The position numbers were made by a program, and so were the translations under genes. From NCBI GenBank assembly GCA_022824305.1, contig JAJEAD010000019.1, positions 1 to 61,546 on the forward strand: a stretch of 61,546 nucleotides of DNA. The letters run 5' to 3'. The DNA comes from Gammaproteobacteria bacterium (GTDB taxonomy: Bacteria; Pseudomonadota; Gammaproteobacteria; HK1). This document shows positions 27,180 to 36,411 of the stretch, one piece after another (position 1 is the first letter of the stretch; every line of letters begins with the position of its first letter). A model generated the notes under the pieces. That model saw only the letters and a list, made by a program, of their open reading frames with translations. It ran no database searches and was not told the origin of the DNA.

Positions 27180-28339
27180 AGGTCGCCTTCTACGCTCCGC
27201 TCAAGGCGCCGAATCACCCGGTGCCGTCGGGAGACCGGTTGATCGCGCGCCTCCTGGTGCGGGCGCTCGAGGCGGCGGGTCACGAGGTTCAACTGGTGTC
27301 GAACTTTCGTTCCCGGGACGGCACGGGGGACGAGGCGCGGCAGCGGCGGATCCGGGATCTGGGCCGGCGGCTCGCGGAGCGCATCATCCGCCGCGCCGGC
27401 AGCTCCGGCCAGAGCGCTCCGGACTGCTGGTTCACCTACCACCTCTATCACAAGGCGCCCGACTGGCTCGGCCCCCGGGTCGCGAGAGCGCTGCACCTGC
27501 CCTACGTCGTCGCCGAGGCCTCGGTCGCGTCGAAGCAGGCGGGCGGGGCCTGGGACATCGGATACCGCGCTTCCCTCGACGCCCTGGGCCGCGCCGACAC
27601 CGTCATCGCGCTCAACTCGAGCGACCTGCCCGGTCTTCGCGCGGTGCTCGATCGCGAGACCCCGCTGGTGCGGCTCGCGCCCTGCATCGACGATGCCTGG
27701 CTGCGCCGGGTGCCGTGCCGGCGCGCGGACCTCGCGGCCGAGTACGCGTTGCCGGGCGGGGAGCCCTGGCTGGTGGCGGTGGCGATGATGCGTGCGGGGA
27801 ACAAGGAGAGGTCCTACCGCTTCCTCGCTCGGTCCCTGGCACGGCTCCTGCACCGGCCGTGGCGCTTGTTTCTCATCGGCGACGGCGCGCGTCGCGCGGC
27901 GGTGGAGCGCGCCTTCTCGGAACTGCCTTCATCGCGCCTGCGCTTTGCCGGGGCGCTGCCGCGACCGGCCCTCGTCCGCACAGTGGCGGCCTGCGACCTC
28001 TTCGTGTGGCCCGCGCTCGACGAGCCCCTGGGCATGTCGATGCTGGAGGCGCAGGCTCTCGGGGTGCCCGTGGTGTCGACTCCGACACGAGGGGTGGTTG
28101 ACGTGGTGCACGATGAGCGCAGCGGCATCCTGGTCTCGTCAGCGACTCCGGGCCGATTCGCCCGCGCGGTGGACGGGCTGCTCGGGGACGAGCGCCGCCG
28201 GCAGCGGCTCGCCCGGACCGCGCGTTGCCTGGTGGGGGAGCGTCACTCCCTGGACGCCGCCTCCGCGCGCCTCGACGCCTGGCTGGACGCGGCGGCCGCG
28301 CTTCGCGCCTCGCGCCGCCGACTCGAGGGCGCACCGTGA
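27176..28339 (+). CDS. Glycosyltransferase family 4, apparent CTG start
   Basis: This 387 aa GT-B enzyme starts KVAFYAPLKAPNHPVPSGDR, a conserved beginning that is usually preceded by Met. Here the codon in that place is CTG (27176-27178), overlapping the previous stop as CTGA; no ATG, GTG or TTG lies in frame nearby upstream, and the next GTG would delete the conserved start. The donor-site part EPLGMSMLEAQALGVPVVST is intact. It is coupled to the histidine phosphatase gene by GTGA. Confidence 0.85.
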   Translation: MKVAFYAPLKAPNHPVPSGDRLIARLLVRALEAAGHEVQLVSNFRSRDGTGDEARQRRIRDLGRRLAERIIRRAGSSGQSAPDCWFTYHLYHKAPDWLGPRVARALHLPYVVAEASVASKQAGGAWDIGYRASLDALGRADTVIALNSSDLPGLRAVLDRETPLVRLAPCIDDAWLRRVPCRRADLAAEYALPGGEPWLVAVAMMRAGNKERSYRFLARSLARLLHRPWRLFLIGDGARRAAVERAFSELPSSRLRFAGALPRPALVRTVAACDLFVWPALDEPLGMSMLEAQALGVPVVSTPTRGVVDVVHDERSGILVSSATPGRFARAVDGLLGDERRRQRLARTARCLVGERHSLDAASARLDAWLDAAAALRASRRRLEGAP

Positions 28340-29109
28340 GCTCGGAGAGAGCGGTGGACGCGACGCCCGTGCTCCTGGTGCGTCACGGGCGAACCGAATG
28401 GAACGAGCGGGGCCGAATCCAGGGCCATACCGACATTCCCCTGAGCGAGGAGGGGCGCGCACGGCTTCGCGAGTCGCGCATCCCGAGTGTTTTCGCGGGG
28501 TTCCGGTGGCATTCGAGCCCGCTCGTGCGCGCGGTGGAAAGCGCACGCCTTCTCGGCGCTTCGCTGACGAGCGTGGACGCCCGCCTGATGGAAATGCACT
28601 GGGGCGAATGGGAGGGAGAGACGCGCGCGGGCCTTCGGACGAGGCTCGGGGAGCGCATGCGGCGTCTGGAAGACCGGGGCATCGACTTTCGTCCTCCGGG
28701 AGGGGAGTCTCCGCGCGAGCTCACGCGGCGCCTCGAGGGCTGGCTCCGGGACGTGCGCGCAGGGGGGCAGGGCGTCGTCGCGGTGACCCACAAGGGCGTC
28801 CTGCGGGCCGCTCTCGCGCTCGCCACGGGTTGGGACCTTCGTGGCTCCGCTCCGTGCCGCCTCGACTGGGAGCACGCTCACCTCTTCTCCATCCGGGAAG
28901 GAGGACTGGAAATCGAGCAGGTGAACATCGCCCTGCACCCGGACCACGTCGCTCGCCATGCCCGCGGGCCCGGGGCGCGCGCATCCGACACTGACGCGCG
29001 CTGCGCCGGCCGGCAGGGAGGTCCGGAAGCCGGCGCGGCGGAGTCGGACCGGGACCACGATGCGAAGTCCGAAATCGGAGCCGAGCCGGTCCGCCGTCGA
29101 TTCGAATGA
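28336..29109 (+). CDS. Histidine phosphatase (phosphoglycerate-mutase-like)
   Basis: This 257 aa protein has the catalytic LVRHGRTEWNERGRIQGHTD motif and the second half site VVAVTHKGVLRAAL. Family members remove phosphate from sugars, cobalamin precursors or small molecules. Inside a block of glycosyltransferases, a sugar- or polyprenyl-phosphate substrate is a fair guess but not shown. The last 55 residues are charged, low complexity and likely unstructured. The start GTG and the stop TGA both overlap neighbours. Confidence 0.88.
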   Translation: MSSERAVDATPVLLVRHGRTEWNERGRIQGHTDIPLSEEGRARLRESRIPSVFAGFRWHSSPLVRAVESARLLGASLTSVDARLMEMHWGEWEGETRAGLRTRLGERMRRLEDRGIDFRPPGGESPRELTRRLEGWLRDVRAGGQGVVAVTHKGVLRAALALATGWDLRGSAPCRLDWEHAHLFSIREGGLEIEQVNIALHPDHVARHARGPGARASDTDARCAGRQGGPEAGAAESDRDHDAKSEIGAEPVRRRFE

Positions 29110-30260
29110 CCGCCCGGGTTCTCATTCACGTGCAGCACCTGATGGGAATCGGCCACCAGAGCCGGGCCGCGCTCATCTCCCGCGCCCTCGCGGCGGCCGG
29201 AGCGCAGGTGACCTACGTCTCGGGCGGGTTCCCCGTGCCGGGGCTCGATGTCGGAGACGCCGAGCTCGTGCAGCTTCCGCCGGCCCGGGCCTCGGACGGC
29301 CGCTACCGCGGGCTGGTGAACGAAGCCTTGCAGCCGGTCGACGACGCGTGGCGGCGTACCCGTCGCGAGCGACTGCTCCAGACACTCGAGCGGTGCCGTC
29401 CCGAGGTGGTGGTCACGGAGACCTTTCCCTTCGGCCGTCGGCTTCTGCGCTTCGAGCTGCTGCCCCTGCTCGAGCGGCTGGCGCTTGCGCATCCCCGCAC
29501 CCGGCTCGTCTCGTCGGTGCGCGACATCCTCGAACGGCGATCCAGGCCTGAACGGGAGCAGGAGAGCTTGGACCTGGTGCGCTCCCGCTACTGTCGGGTG
29601 CTGGTCCACTCCGATCCGGCGGTGGTGCCCCTCGGTGCGAGCTTCCCCCTGGCGAAGCAGATCGAAGAGCGGCTCGCCTACACGGGCTACGTGGCGCCGG
29701 CGCCCGTGCCGATGGAGACGGAGTGCGGTCGGGACGAGATCGTGGTGTCCGCGGGAGGCGGCCGGGTCGGCGAGAAGCTGCTCCGGGCCGCGATCGGCGC
29801 TCATCCGACTTCGGCCCACGCACGGCGACGATGGCGAATCCTGGTGGGGCCGGACCTGCCGGATTCGACGTTGCAAGGGCTCCGTCGCCAGGCTCCCCGG
29901 AAGGTGCGGGTCGAGCGGAACCGGCCCGACTTTCCCCACCTGCTCTCGCGTTGCCACGTCTCCATCTCGCAGGCCGGCTACAACACGGTGGCCGACATCC
30001 TGCGCGCCGGCGCCCGTGCGGTGCTCGTCCCCTACGCGGAGTCCGGAGAGCGCGAGCAGTCTCTGCGTGCGGATCTGCTTGCGGCCAGGGGCGTCGCGGT
30101 GGTGGTGGAGCCCGACGCCCTCGGTCCGGAGAGCCTGGCCTGCGCGCTCGAAGCCGCCGCGGCCCTGCCGCGACCCCTTGCGGAAGAGGTCGACCTCGAC
30201 GGCGCCCGCCGTGCGGCATCGCTGCTTCTGGGGATTGCGGAGGGGCGCTACGATGGCTGA
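29106..30260 (+). CDS. MurG-like glycosyltransferase (second)
   Basis: This 384 aa protein is a paralogue in layout of the one at 24700-25911. It has LIHVQHLMGIGHQSRAALI at the start, VVSAGGGRVGEKLL in the middle and SQAGYNTVADILRAGARAVL with VPYAESGEREQ at the donor site. Two such enzymes in one block suggest alternating or successive sugar additions. It is coupled on both sides (ATGA before, 8 bp overlap after). Sugar specificity is unknown. Confidence 0.85.
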   Translation: MTARVLIHVQHLMGIGHQSRAALISRALAAAGAQVTYVSGGFPVPGLDVGDAELVQLPPARASDGRYRGLVNEALQPVDDAWRRTRRERLLQTLERCRPEVVVTETFPFGRRLLRFELLPLLERLALAHPRTRLVSSVRDILERRSRPEREQESLDLVRSRYCRVLVHSDPAVVPLGASFPLAKQIEERLAYTGYVAPAPVPMETECGRDEIVVSAGGGRVGEKLLRAAIGAHPTSAHARRRWRILVGPDLPDSTLQGLRRQAPRKVRVERNRPDFPHLLSRCHVSISQAGYNTVADILRAGARAVLVPYAESGEREQSLRADLLAARGVAVVVEPDALGPESLACALEAAAALPRPLAEEVDLDGARRAASLLLGIAEGRYDG

Positions 30261-31044
30261 TCTCTCGTGGCGGGAACTGGAGGTCGAGCTCGATGCCTGG
30301 TCGGAGGAGGGTCAGGCGGCGACCCTGTGGTGGCGGGACGACGATGCACGCGGCCCGAGTCCGGAGCTCGAACGCCTGCTCCGCATCCAGAGCCGCACCC
30401 GCGTTCCGCTCTCGCTCGCGGTGATCCCGGAGCGCCTCGACCCGGCGCTCGCCCGCCTGCTGCAGGAAGGGCGCGAGGTCGCCGTGCTCCAGCATGGATT
30501 CGCGCACCGCAACCATGCGGGAGCCGGTGAGAAGTCGATGGAGCTCGGGTCGCACCGCCCGCGGGAGCACGTGCTCGATGAAATGCGTCTCGGCTTCGAG
30601 CGACTTCAATCGACCTTCGGAGATCGCTTCCTGCCGGTGCTCGTGCCTCCGTGGAACCGGATCGCGGCGGGTGTGCTGCCATTCCTCCCGCGCTGCGGTC
30701 TGCGGGGGCTCTCCACCTTCGCTCCCCGGAAGCGGGCCGATCCGGTACCCGGGCTGCGCGAAGTCAACACGCATGTCGATGTCATCGATTGGCGGGGCGG
30801 GCGCCGGGGCCGGGAGCGCCGTGTTCTGATCCCTGAGGTGGCCGGGCACTTGCGCGCGCGGCGGGAGGGCCGGGTGGATGCGGAAGAGGCGACCGGGGTG
30901 TTGACTCACCACCTCGATCACGACGAAGGGGCATGGACATTCGTGGAGGAGCTCCTGGAGCGGGTTTCGGCGCACCCCTCGGCGAGCTGGCGCTGCGCTC
31001 GAGCCCTCTTCCCCGACCGATCCGCGGAGCTGCGCCCCGAGTGA
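30253..31044 (+). CDS. Polysaccharide-deacetylase-like protein
   Basis: This 263 aa protein has the three parts of a NodB-type deacetylase in altered form. Motif 1 reads LWWRDDDARG instead of TFDDG. Motif 2 is HGFAHRNH, with two likely metal histidines. Motif 3 is LVPPWNRI. It has no signal peptide, so it would act in the cytoplasm, unlike most chitin or peptidoglycan deacetylases. Such cytoplasmic members often sit among glycosyltransferases and may remove N-acetyl groups from a glycan precursor. It overlaps both neighbours by a few bases. Confidence 0.8.
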   Translation: MADLSWRELEVELDAWSEEGQAATLWWRDDDARGPSPELERLLRIQSRTRVPLSLAVIPERLDPALARLLQEGREVAVLQHGFAHRNHAGAGEKSMELGSHRPREHVLDEMRLGFERLQSTFGDRFLPVLVPPWNRIAAGVLPFLPRCGLRGLSTFAPRKRADPVPGLREVNTHVDVIDWRGGRRGRERRVLIPEVAGHLRARREGRVDAEEATGVLTHHLDHDEGAWTFVEELLERVSAHPSASWRCARALFPDRSAELRPE

Positions 31045-31541
31045 TCTACCGCTATCCCGCCGGGAAGCTCATGCCCGACTACCTGCGGGCAGGCCTCGGG
31101 CTGGCGGCGGTCGGCCTGCCGCTGGCGACCCTGGAAGTGCCGGGCGTGGTGCGCATCGTGCTCGTATCCCTTATGGTGCTCTTCGCCGCATTCGGGCTGC
31201 AGAACCTGCTCCAGCATGCAAGCCGCGTCGAGATGACCGAGACGACACTGGTCATTCGCCCCCGGGGCACCCGGATCGAGTGGGACGCGCTGACCCGTCT
31301 CCGGCTCGCCTGGTTCACGGTCCGCCGCGGGAGCAGCAAGGGCTGGATGGAGCTCGACCTCAGGACGGACCGGGCGCGGGCACGCATCGATTCGCGACTG
31401 GAGGGTTTCGACGACGTGGCGCAGCGGGCGGTGGCGGCGGCGCGCGACCGGAAGCTCGAGTTCGATCCGGCCACCCTGGCCAATCTCCAGAGCCTGGGGC
31501 TCGGTGACGAGGCCGAGCCGGACGCGGGCAACGATGAGTGA
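31041..31541 (+). CDS. Small membrane protein with PH-like domain
   Basis: This 166 aa protein has two adjacent hydrophobic segments near the N terminus (AGLGLAAVGLPLATLEVPGV and VLVSLMVLFAAFGLQNLL), then a beta-rich part (VEMTETTLVIRPRGTRIEWD, LRLAWFTVRR) resembling a bacterial PH-like domain. No known function. GTG 31041 overlaps the deacetylase stop, and its end overlaps the peptide ABC gene by 8 bases, so it may belong functionally to either block. Confidence 0.65.
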   Translation: MIYRYPAGKLMPDYLRAGLGLAAVGLPLATLEVPGVVRIVLVSLMVLFAAFGLQNLLQHASRVEMTETTLVIRPRGTRIEWDALTRLRLAWFTVRRGSSKGWMELDLRTDRARARIDSRLEGFDDVAQRAVAAARDRKLEFDPATLANLQSLGLGDEAEPDAGNDE

Positions 31542-33435
31542 CGACCTCCTCGCCGTGCGCGATCTCGTGGTGGACTTCCGCCTCGATCGCCAGGGCAGTC
31601 TCCGCGCCGTCGACGGAGTGAGCTTCCGGGTGCCCGACGGCGGCACCGTAGCGCTCGTGGGGGAGTCGGGGTCCGGGAAGTCGGTCATCTCGCAGGCCAT
31701 CATGGGGATCCTTCCGAGCCCCGCCCGGGTCACGGGCGGGCAGATCCTCTTTCGGGACCCGGCGCCGCCGGGGGCGCCGGAGAATGCGCTCGCCTCCGAG
31801 GTGGACATCGCCGCTCTCGACCCCGGGGGCCGCACCATGCGAAGCCTTCGCGGCGGCCGCATCTCGATGATCTTCCAGGAGCCCATGACATCGCTCTCGC
31901 CCCTGCACACGGTGGGCAATCAGATCGCGGAGGCGGCCGTCCTGCACCGATCCGACGGCGCCGACGCCGCGAAGGAGCGCGCCCGGGACATGCTTGCTCG
32001 CGTGGGATTCCCCGATCCGGCGAGGGCGCTCGATACCTATCCCTTCGAGCTCTCGGGGGGGCTGCGCCAGCGGGCGATGATCGCGATGGCCCTGGTGTGC
32101 CGTCCCGCCCTGTTGATCGCGGACGAGCCCACCACGGCTCTCGACGTCACGATTCAGGCCCAGATCCTCAAGCTGATCGGCGACCTCAAGGCCGAGTTCG
32201 GCATGGCGGTGCTGCTCATCACCCACGATCTGGGCGTGGTGGCGAACATGGCCGACGAGGTGGTCGTCGTCTACCACGGCCGGGTCATGGAGAGCGGTCG
32301 GCTCTCCGACATCTTCGACGGGCCACGGCACCCCTACCTCAAGGCCCTCATGCGGGCGGTGCCGCGCATCGGAATGTCGGCGGGAGAACGCCTGACGCCG
32401 CTGCGAGAGGTGTCGAGACCGGCCGGCAGCCGCGTCGACGCGGAGCGCGCGGTCCGGAGCGCCGCCGATGGAAGCGGCCCGCTCCTGCGCGCTACCGGTC
32501 TGAGCAAGCGCTATCCGGCCCGGTCTTCGGGACTTACGGGAAGGGGAGGGCGCGGCGCCCTGCTCGCGCTGGACGAGGTCAGCCTGTCGATCTCGCGGGG
32601 CGAGTGCCTGGGCCTGGTAGGGGAGAGCGGCTGCGGGAAGACGACCTTCTCCAAGATCCTGATGCGGGCGCTCACGCCCGATTCCGGCGAGATCGTCTGG
32701 GACGACGGAGACTCCGAGGTCTCGCTGCTGGACCTCGCGGGCAGCGACCTCGTCGCGTTCCGGCGCAAGATGCAGTACGTGTTTCAGGACCCGATGAGTG
32801 CGCTCAATCCCCGCATGACGGTGTTCGACATCGTGAGCGAGCCGCTCGTGATTCACCGGGTGGGAGACCGTTCCCATCGCGTCGAGGTCGCGAAGGAGCT
32901 CATGTACCTGGTCGGTCTCGATCCCCGCTTTCTCTCCCGCTATCCCCACAGCTTCTCCGGCGGACAACGCCAGCGCATCGGAATCGCGCGCGCACTCGCC
33001 CTGAATCCCGAAGTGCTGATATGCGATGAGCCGGTGTCCGCCCTGGACGTATCGGTGCAGGCGCAGGTGCTCAACCTCCTGAAGGATCTGCAGGGCGAGC
33101 TCGGACTGACCTATCTCTTCGTCTCCCACAACCTCGCGGTGGTGGACTACATGGCGGATCGCATCGCGGTCATGTGCGCGGGGCGCCTGGTCGAGGTCGC
33201 CCCCCGCGAGGTCCTGTTCGGCAATCCGGTGCATCCCTACACGCGCGCGTTGCTGGCCGCGGTGCCGCGCGTCGACCATCGGAAGCGACTCGATCTCTCC
33301 GCACTCATGGAGGGCAGGGTTTCCGATCCGGCGCAGTGGCCGCCTCCCTTCCGCGCCGCGGGAGACGCCCGCCCGAACCTGCAGGACCTGGGCGAGGGGC
33401 ATTTCGTGCGTGCGGTTGCGGGTCACCTGAGCTGA
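31534..33435 (+). CDS. Peptide-type ABC importer, fused double ATPase
   Basis: This 633 aa protein joins two nucleotide domains of the DppD/DppF kind, like YejF or GsiA. Domain 1 has [12 protein letters not shown]-type Q-loop region [11 protein letters not shown] and signature [15 protein letters not shown]. Domain 2 has [22 protein letters not shown] and [15 protein letters not shown]. Each ends with an oligopeptide-transporter C-terminal region ([26 protein letters not shown]). It powers uptake through the permeases at 35413-37586 with the binding protein between. All four genes form one operon. Confidence 0.94.
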   Translation: MSDDLLAVRDLVVDFRLDRQGSLRAVDGVSFRVPDGGTVALVGESGSGKSVISQAIMGILPSPARVTGGQILFRDPAPPGAPENALASEVDIAALDPGGRTMRSLRGGRISMIFQEPMTSLSPLHTVGNQIAEAAVLHRSDGADAAKERARDMLARVGFPDPARALDTYPFELSGGLRQRAMIAMALVCRPALLIADEPTTALDVTIQAQILKLIGDLKAEFGMAVLLITHDLGVVANMADEVVVVYHGRVMESGRLSDIFDGPRHPYLKALMRAVPRIGMSAGERLTPLREVSRPAGSRVDAERAVRSAADGSGPLLRATGLSKRYPARSSGLTGRGGRGALLALDEVSLSISRGECLGLVGESGCGKTTFSKILMRALTPDSGEIVWDDGDSEVSLLDLAGSDLVAFRRKMQYVFQDPMSALNPRMTVFDIVSEPLVIHRVGDRSHRVEVAKELMYLVGLDPRFLSRYPHSFSGGQRQRIGIARALALNPEVLICDEPVSALDVSVQAQVLNLLKDLQGELGLTYLFVSHNLAVVDYMADRIAVMCAGRLVEVAPREVLFGNPVHPYTRALLAAVPRVDHRKRLDLSALMEGRVSDPAQWPPPFRAAGDARPNLQDLGEGHFVRAVAGHLS

Positions 33436-33455
33436 GGGCCGCAAGGGTGATCTTC

Positions 33456-35372
33456 GTGCGCTCCCGGTTCCGCGTCCTGAAGCGCGTCGCGCTCATCGGC
33501 CTCGCGGCGCTGCTCGGAGCGCCCGTCCCCGGCAGCGCCGGCGACTATGTCGAGACCCCCTACCTTCTCGATGCGGTGGCGGCGGGCGCGCTTCCGCCGG
33601 TCGCCCGCCGCCTGCCCGAGAGACCGAGCGTCGTCGAGGCGAAGCAGGAGGGAGACGCGATCGGGCGCCACGGCGGGGAGCTCCGGATGCTCATGGGCCG
33701 GGAGAAGGACGTGCGCATGCTGGTGGTCTACGGATATGCGCGCCTGGTCGCTTACGACCGGGACTTCGAGCTGGTCCCGGACCTCCTTCAGAGCTATGAA
33801 GTGGAGGGAGGGCGCATCTTCACCCTGCGCCTGCGTCGCGGCCTGCGCTGGTCGGACGGGCACCCGGTGAGCACGGAGGACTTTCGCTACTTCTGGGAGG
33901 ACATCGCGGGCAACGAGACGCTGGCTCCCTTCGGTCCCTCGCGCGTCCTGCGGGTCAAGGGCCGGCCGCCGCGCTTCGAGGTCCTCGACGAGTACACGGT
34001 TCGCTACACGTGGGACGAGCCCAACCCCTTCTTCCTCCCGGCTCTGGCACGGGCGCGGCCGGAGCCCATCCTCGCCCCCGCCCACTACCTCCGTCGCTTT
34101 CATGCCCGTTACTCCGACGAGGCGGAGCTCGAAGAGATCGCCGAGGAGGAGGGGCGGCGGAACTGGGGCGCGGTGCACATCAACCGCTTCCGCCCCTACA
34201 AGAACACCAATCCCGAGCTTCCCACCCTGCAGCCCTGGATCAACACCACCCGCGCTCCGTCCCAGCGCTATGTCTTCGAGCGCAATCCCTTCTATCACCG
34301 GGTGGACGAGGAAGGCCGGCAACTTCCCTACATCGACCGCGTAATCGTCAACATCGCCGACGCCAAGCTGATTCCGGCCAAGGCCGGAGCGGGAGAGTCG
34401 GACCTGCAGGCCCGGCATCTCGCGTTCGGAGACTATCCCTTTCTCAAGCAGGCGGAGGAACGTTCGGGGTACCGCGTGAGCCTCTGGGACACCACCAAGG
34501 GGGCGCACGTCGCGTTGCTCCCCAATCTCAACGTGCAGGATCCAGTCTGGCGCAATCTGGTGCGCGACGTGCGCTTTCGCCGCGCGCTCTCCCTGGCCAT
34601 CGACCGGGAGGAGATCAACTACGTCATCTACTACGGCCTCGCTTCGGGCGGCAACGACTCGATCCTCCCGGGCTCTGCGTTGTACCGGCCCCGGTATCGG
34701 AACCGGTGGGCGGACTACGATCTCGCCGAGGCCGCCGCGCTGCTCGACGAGATGGGTCTCGACCGGCGCGACTCCGACGGCATTCGGCTGCTCCCGGACG
34801 GCCGGCGAATGGAGATCATCGTGGAGACCGCGGGCGAGGACAGCGAACAGACGGACGTGCTCGAGCTCGTGGAGACGACCTGGGCCGAAGTCGGCGTCAA
34901 GATGTACACCAAGCCTCTCCAGCGTGAAGTGCTGCGCAACCGCGTATTCTCCGGTCTGACCCTGATGTCCGTGTGGAGCGGCCTGGAGAACGGGGTGCCG
35001 GGCGCCGACATGAGTCCGCGGGAGCTCGCCCCGACCAGCCAGATCCAGCTCCAGTGGCCGAAGTGGGGTCAGTACGTCGAGTCCGGAGGCGAGGTCGGAG
35101 AGCCGGTGGATCTGCCGCACGCGCAGCGCCTGGCCGCGCTGAACGAGGAGTGGGAGGCGGGGCCTGCGCGCGCGCGCCGGGAAGCGATCTGGCACGAGAT
35201 GCTCGGGATCCGCGCGGACCAGGTCTACACGCTCGGCATCGTGGCCGCGGTGCCGCAACCGGTCGTCGTGAACCGGCGCCTGCGCAACGTGCCGGAGCGA
35301 GGTGCCTACAACTGGGAGCCCGGCGCCTACTTCGGCGTCTACCGCCCGGACACATTCTGGTTCGACGACTGA
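33456..35372 (+). CDS. ABC peptide-type substrate-binding protein, family 5
   Basis: This 638 aa periplasmic protein has a signal peptide (VALIGLAALLGAPVPGSAG) and the family-5 pattern: YGYARLVAYDRDFELVPDL, RRGLRWSDGHPVSTEDFRY, and later VRFRRALSLAIDREEIN. The length is at the long end for the family. GTG 33456 has AGGGTGA upstream; GTG 33447 is an alternative. Ligands of close relatives include oligopeptides and oligosaccharides, and nothing in the sequence decides between them. Confidence 0.9.
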   Translation: MRSRFRVLKRVALIGLAALLGAPVPGSAGDYVETPYLLDAVAAGALPPVARRLPERPSVVEAKQEGDAIGRHGGELRMLMGREKDVRMLVVYGYARLVAYDRDFELVPDLLQSYEVEGGRIFTLRLRRGLRWSDGHPVSTEDFRYFWEDIAGNETLAPFGPSRVLRVKGRPPRFEVLDEYTVRYTWDEPNPFFLPALARARPEPILAPAHYLRRFHARYSDEAELEEIAEEEGRRNWGAVHINRFRPYKNTNPELPTLQPWINTTRAPSQRYVFERNPFYHRVDEEGRQLPYIDRVIVNIADAKLIPAKAGAGESDLQARHLAFGDYPFLKQAEERSGYRVSLWDTTKGAHVALLPNLNVQDPVWRNLVRDVRFRRALSLAIDREEINYVIYYGLASGGNDSILPGSALYRPRYRNRWADYDLAEAAALLDEMGLDRRDSDGIRLLPDGRRMEIIVETAGEDSEQTDVLELVETTWAEVGVKMYTKPLQREVLRNRVFSGLTLMSVWSGLENGVPGADMSPRELAPTSQIQLQWPKWGQYVESGGEVGEPVDLPHAQRLAALNEEWEAGPARARREAIWHEMLGIRADQVYTLGIVAAVPQPVVVNRRLRNVPERGAYNWEPGAYFGVYRPDTFWFDD

Positions 35373-35412
35373 GGCTTGAGGAGCGGGCAGTGAACACCCG
35401 GAAGCGGTAGCG

Positions 35413-36411
35413 ATGCTCGTCTACTTCGTGCGGCGGGTGCTGGTGATGATCCCCACGCTGCTCATCGTGAGCGCGCTGGTCTTCGTCATCATTCAACTCC
35501 CGGAAGGCGACTACCTGAGCGCCCACGTCGCCGAGCTCGAAGCGCAGGGAGAGCGGGTCAGCGCGGAGAAGATCGAGTTCCTGCGCCGGCACTACGGGCT
35601 CGACCGCACTCCCCTGGAGCAGTACCTGCACTGGCTTCTCGGCATGCTGCAGGGGGACTTCGGGTTTTCCTACGAGTACAACCTGCCGGTCACCGAGGTG
35701 GTCGGCGACCGCCTCTTTCTTTCCTTCCTGCTCTCCTTCGCGACCATTCTGTTTACCTGGGTGGTCGCCTTTCCCATCGGCGTCTATTCCGCCACCCACC
35801 AGTACAGCGTGGCGGACCATTCGCTCACCTTCATCGGGTTTCTCGGCCTCGCGACTCCTAACTTCCTGCTCGCGCTGGTGCTGCTCTACTTCGCCAACGT
35901 CCTCTTCGGCACCTCCATCGGCGGACTCATGGATCCTCAGTACATCGACCAGCCGATGAGCTTCGCGAAGTTCCTCTCGGTGCTGGAGCACCTGTGGATT
36001 CCGGTCGTGGTCATCGGCACCGCGGGCACCGCGGGAATGATCCGGCGCCTGCGCGCCAACCTGCTCGACGAGCTCCAGAAGCAGTACGTGGTGACGGCGC
36101 GCGCCAAGGGGCTCCCGCCGACGCGCCTCCTGCTGAAGTACCCGCTGCGCATGGCGCTCAATCCCTTCATCGCGGACATCGGCAACCTGCTCCCGCAGGT
36201 GGTCTCGGGGGCGGCGATCGTGTCGGTGGTGCTGTCGCTTCCGACCACCGGTCCGATGCTCCTGCAGGCGCTGCAGAACCAGGACACCTACCTTGCCGGC
36301 TCCTTCCTGATGTTCCTCTCGGCACTGACGGTGGTGGGCATGTTCCTCTCCGACGTCGCGCTCGCCGCCCTCGATCCCCGCATCCGGCTGGAGGGAGGGG
36401 TGCAGCGATGA
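35413..36411 (+). CDS. Peptide-type ABC permease (DppB/OppB-like)
   Basis: This 332 aa inner-membrane protein has the DppB layout: a first helix (VLVMIPTLLIVSALVFVII), a periplasmic loop, then five helices. The loop that contacts the ATPase is RARAKGLPPTRLLLKYPLR in essence (VVTARAKGLPPTRLLLKYPL here). The phrase YGLDRTPLEQYLHWL after the first helix is also typical. It pairs with the next permease and overlaps it by ATGA. Confidence 0.93.
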   Translation: MLVYFVRRVLVMIPTLLIVSALVFVIIQLPEGDYLSAHVAELEAQGERVSAEKIEFLRRHYGLDRTPLEQYLHWLLGMLQGDFGFSYEYNLPVTEVVGDRLFLSFLLSFATILFTWVVAFPIGVYSATHQYSVADHSLTFIGFLGLATPNFLLALVLLYFANVLFGTSIGGLMDPQYIDQPMSFAKFLSVLEHLWIPVVVIGTAGTAGMIRRLRANLLDELQKQYVVTARAKGLPPTRLLLKYPLRMALNPFIADIGNLLPQVVSGAAIVSVVLSLPTTGPMLLQALQNQDTYLAGSFLMFLSALTVVGMFLSDVALAALDPRIRLEGGVQR

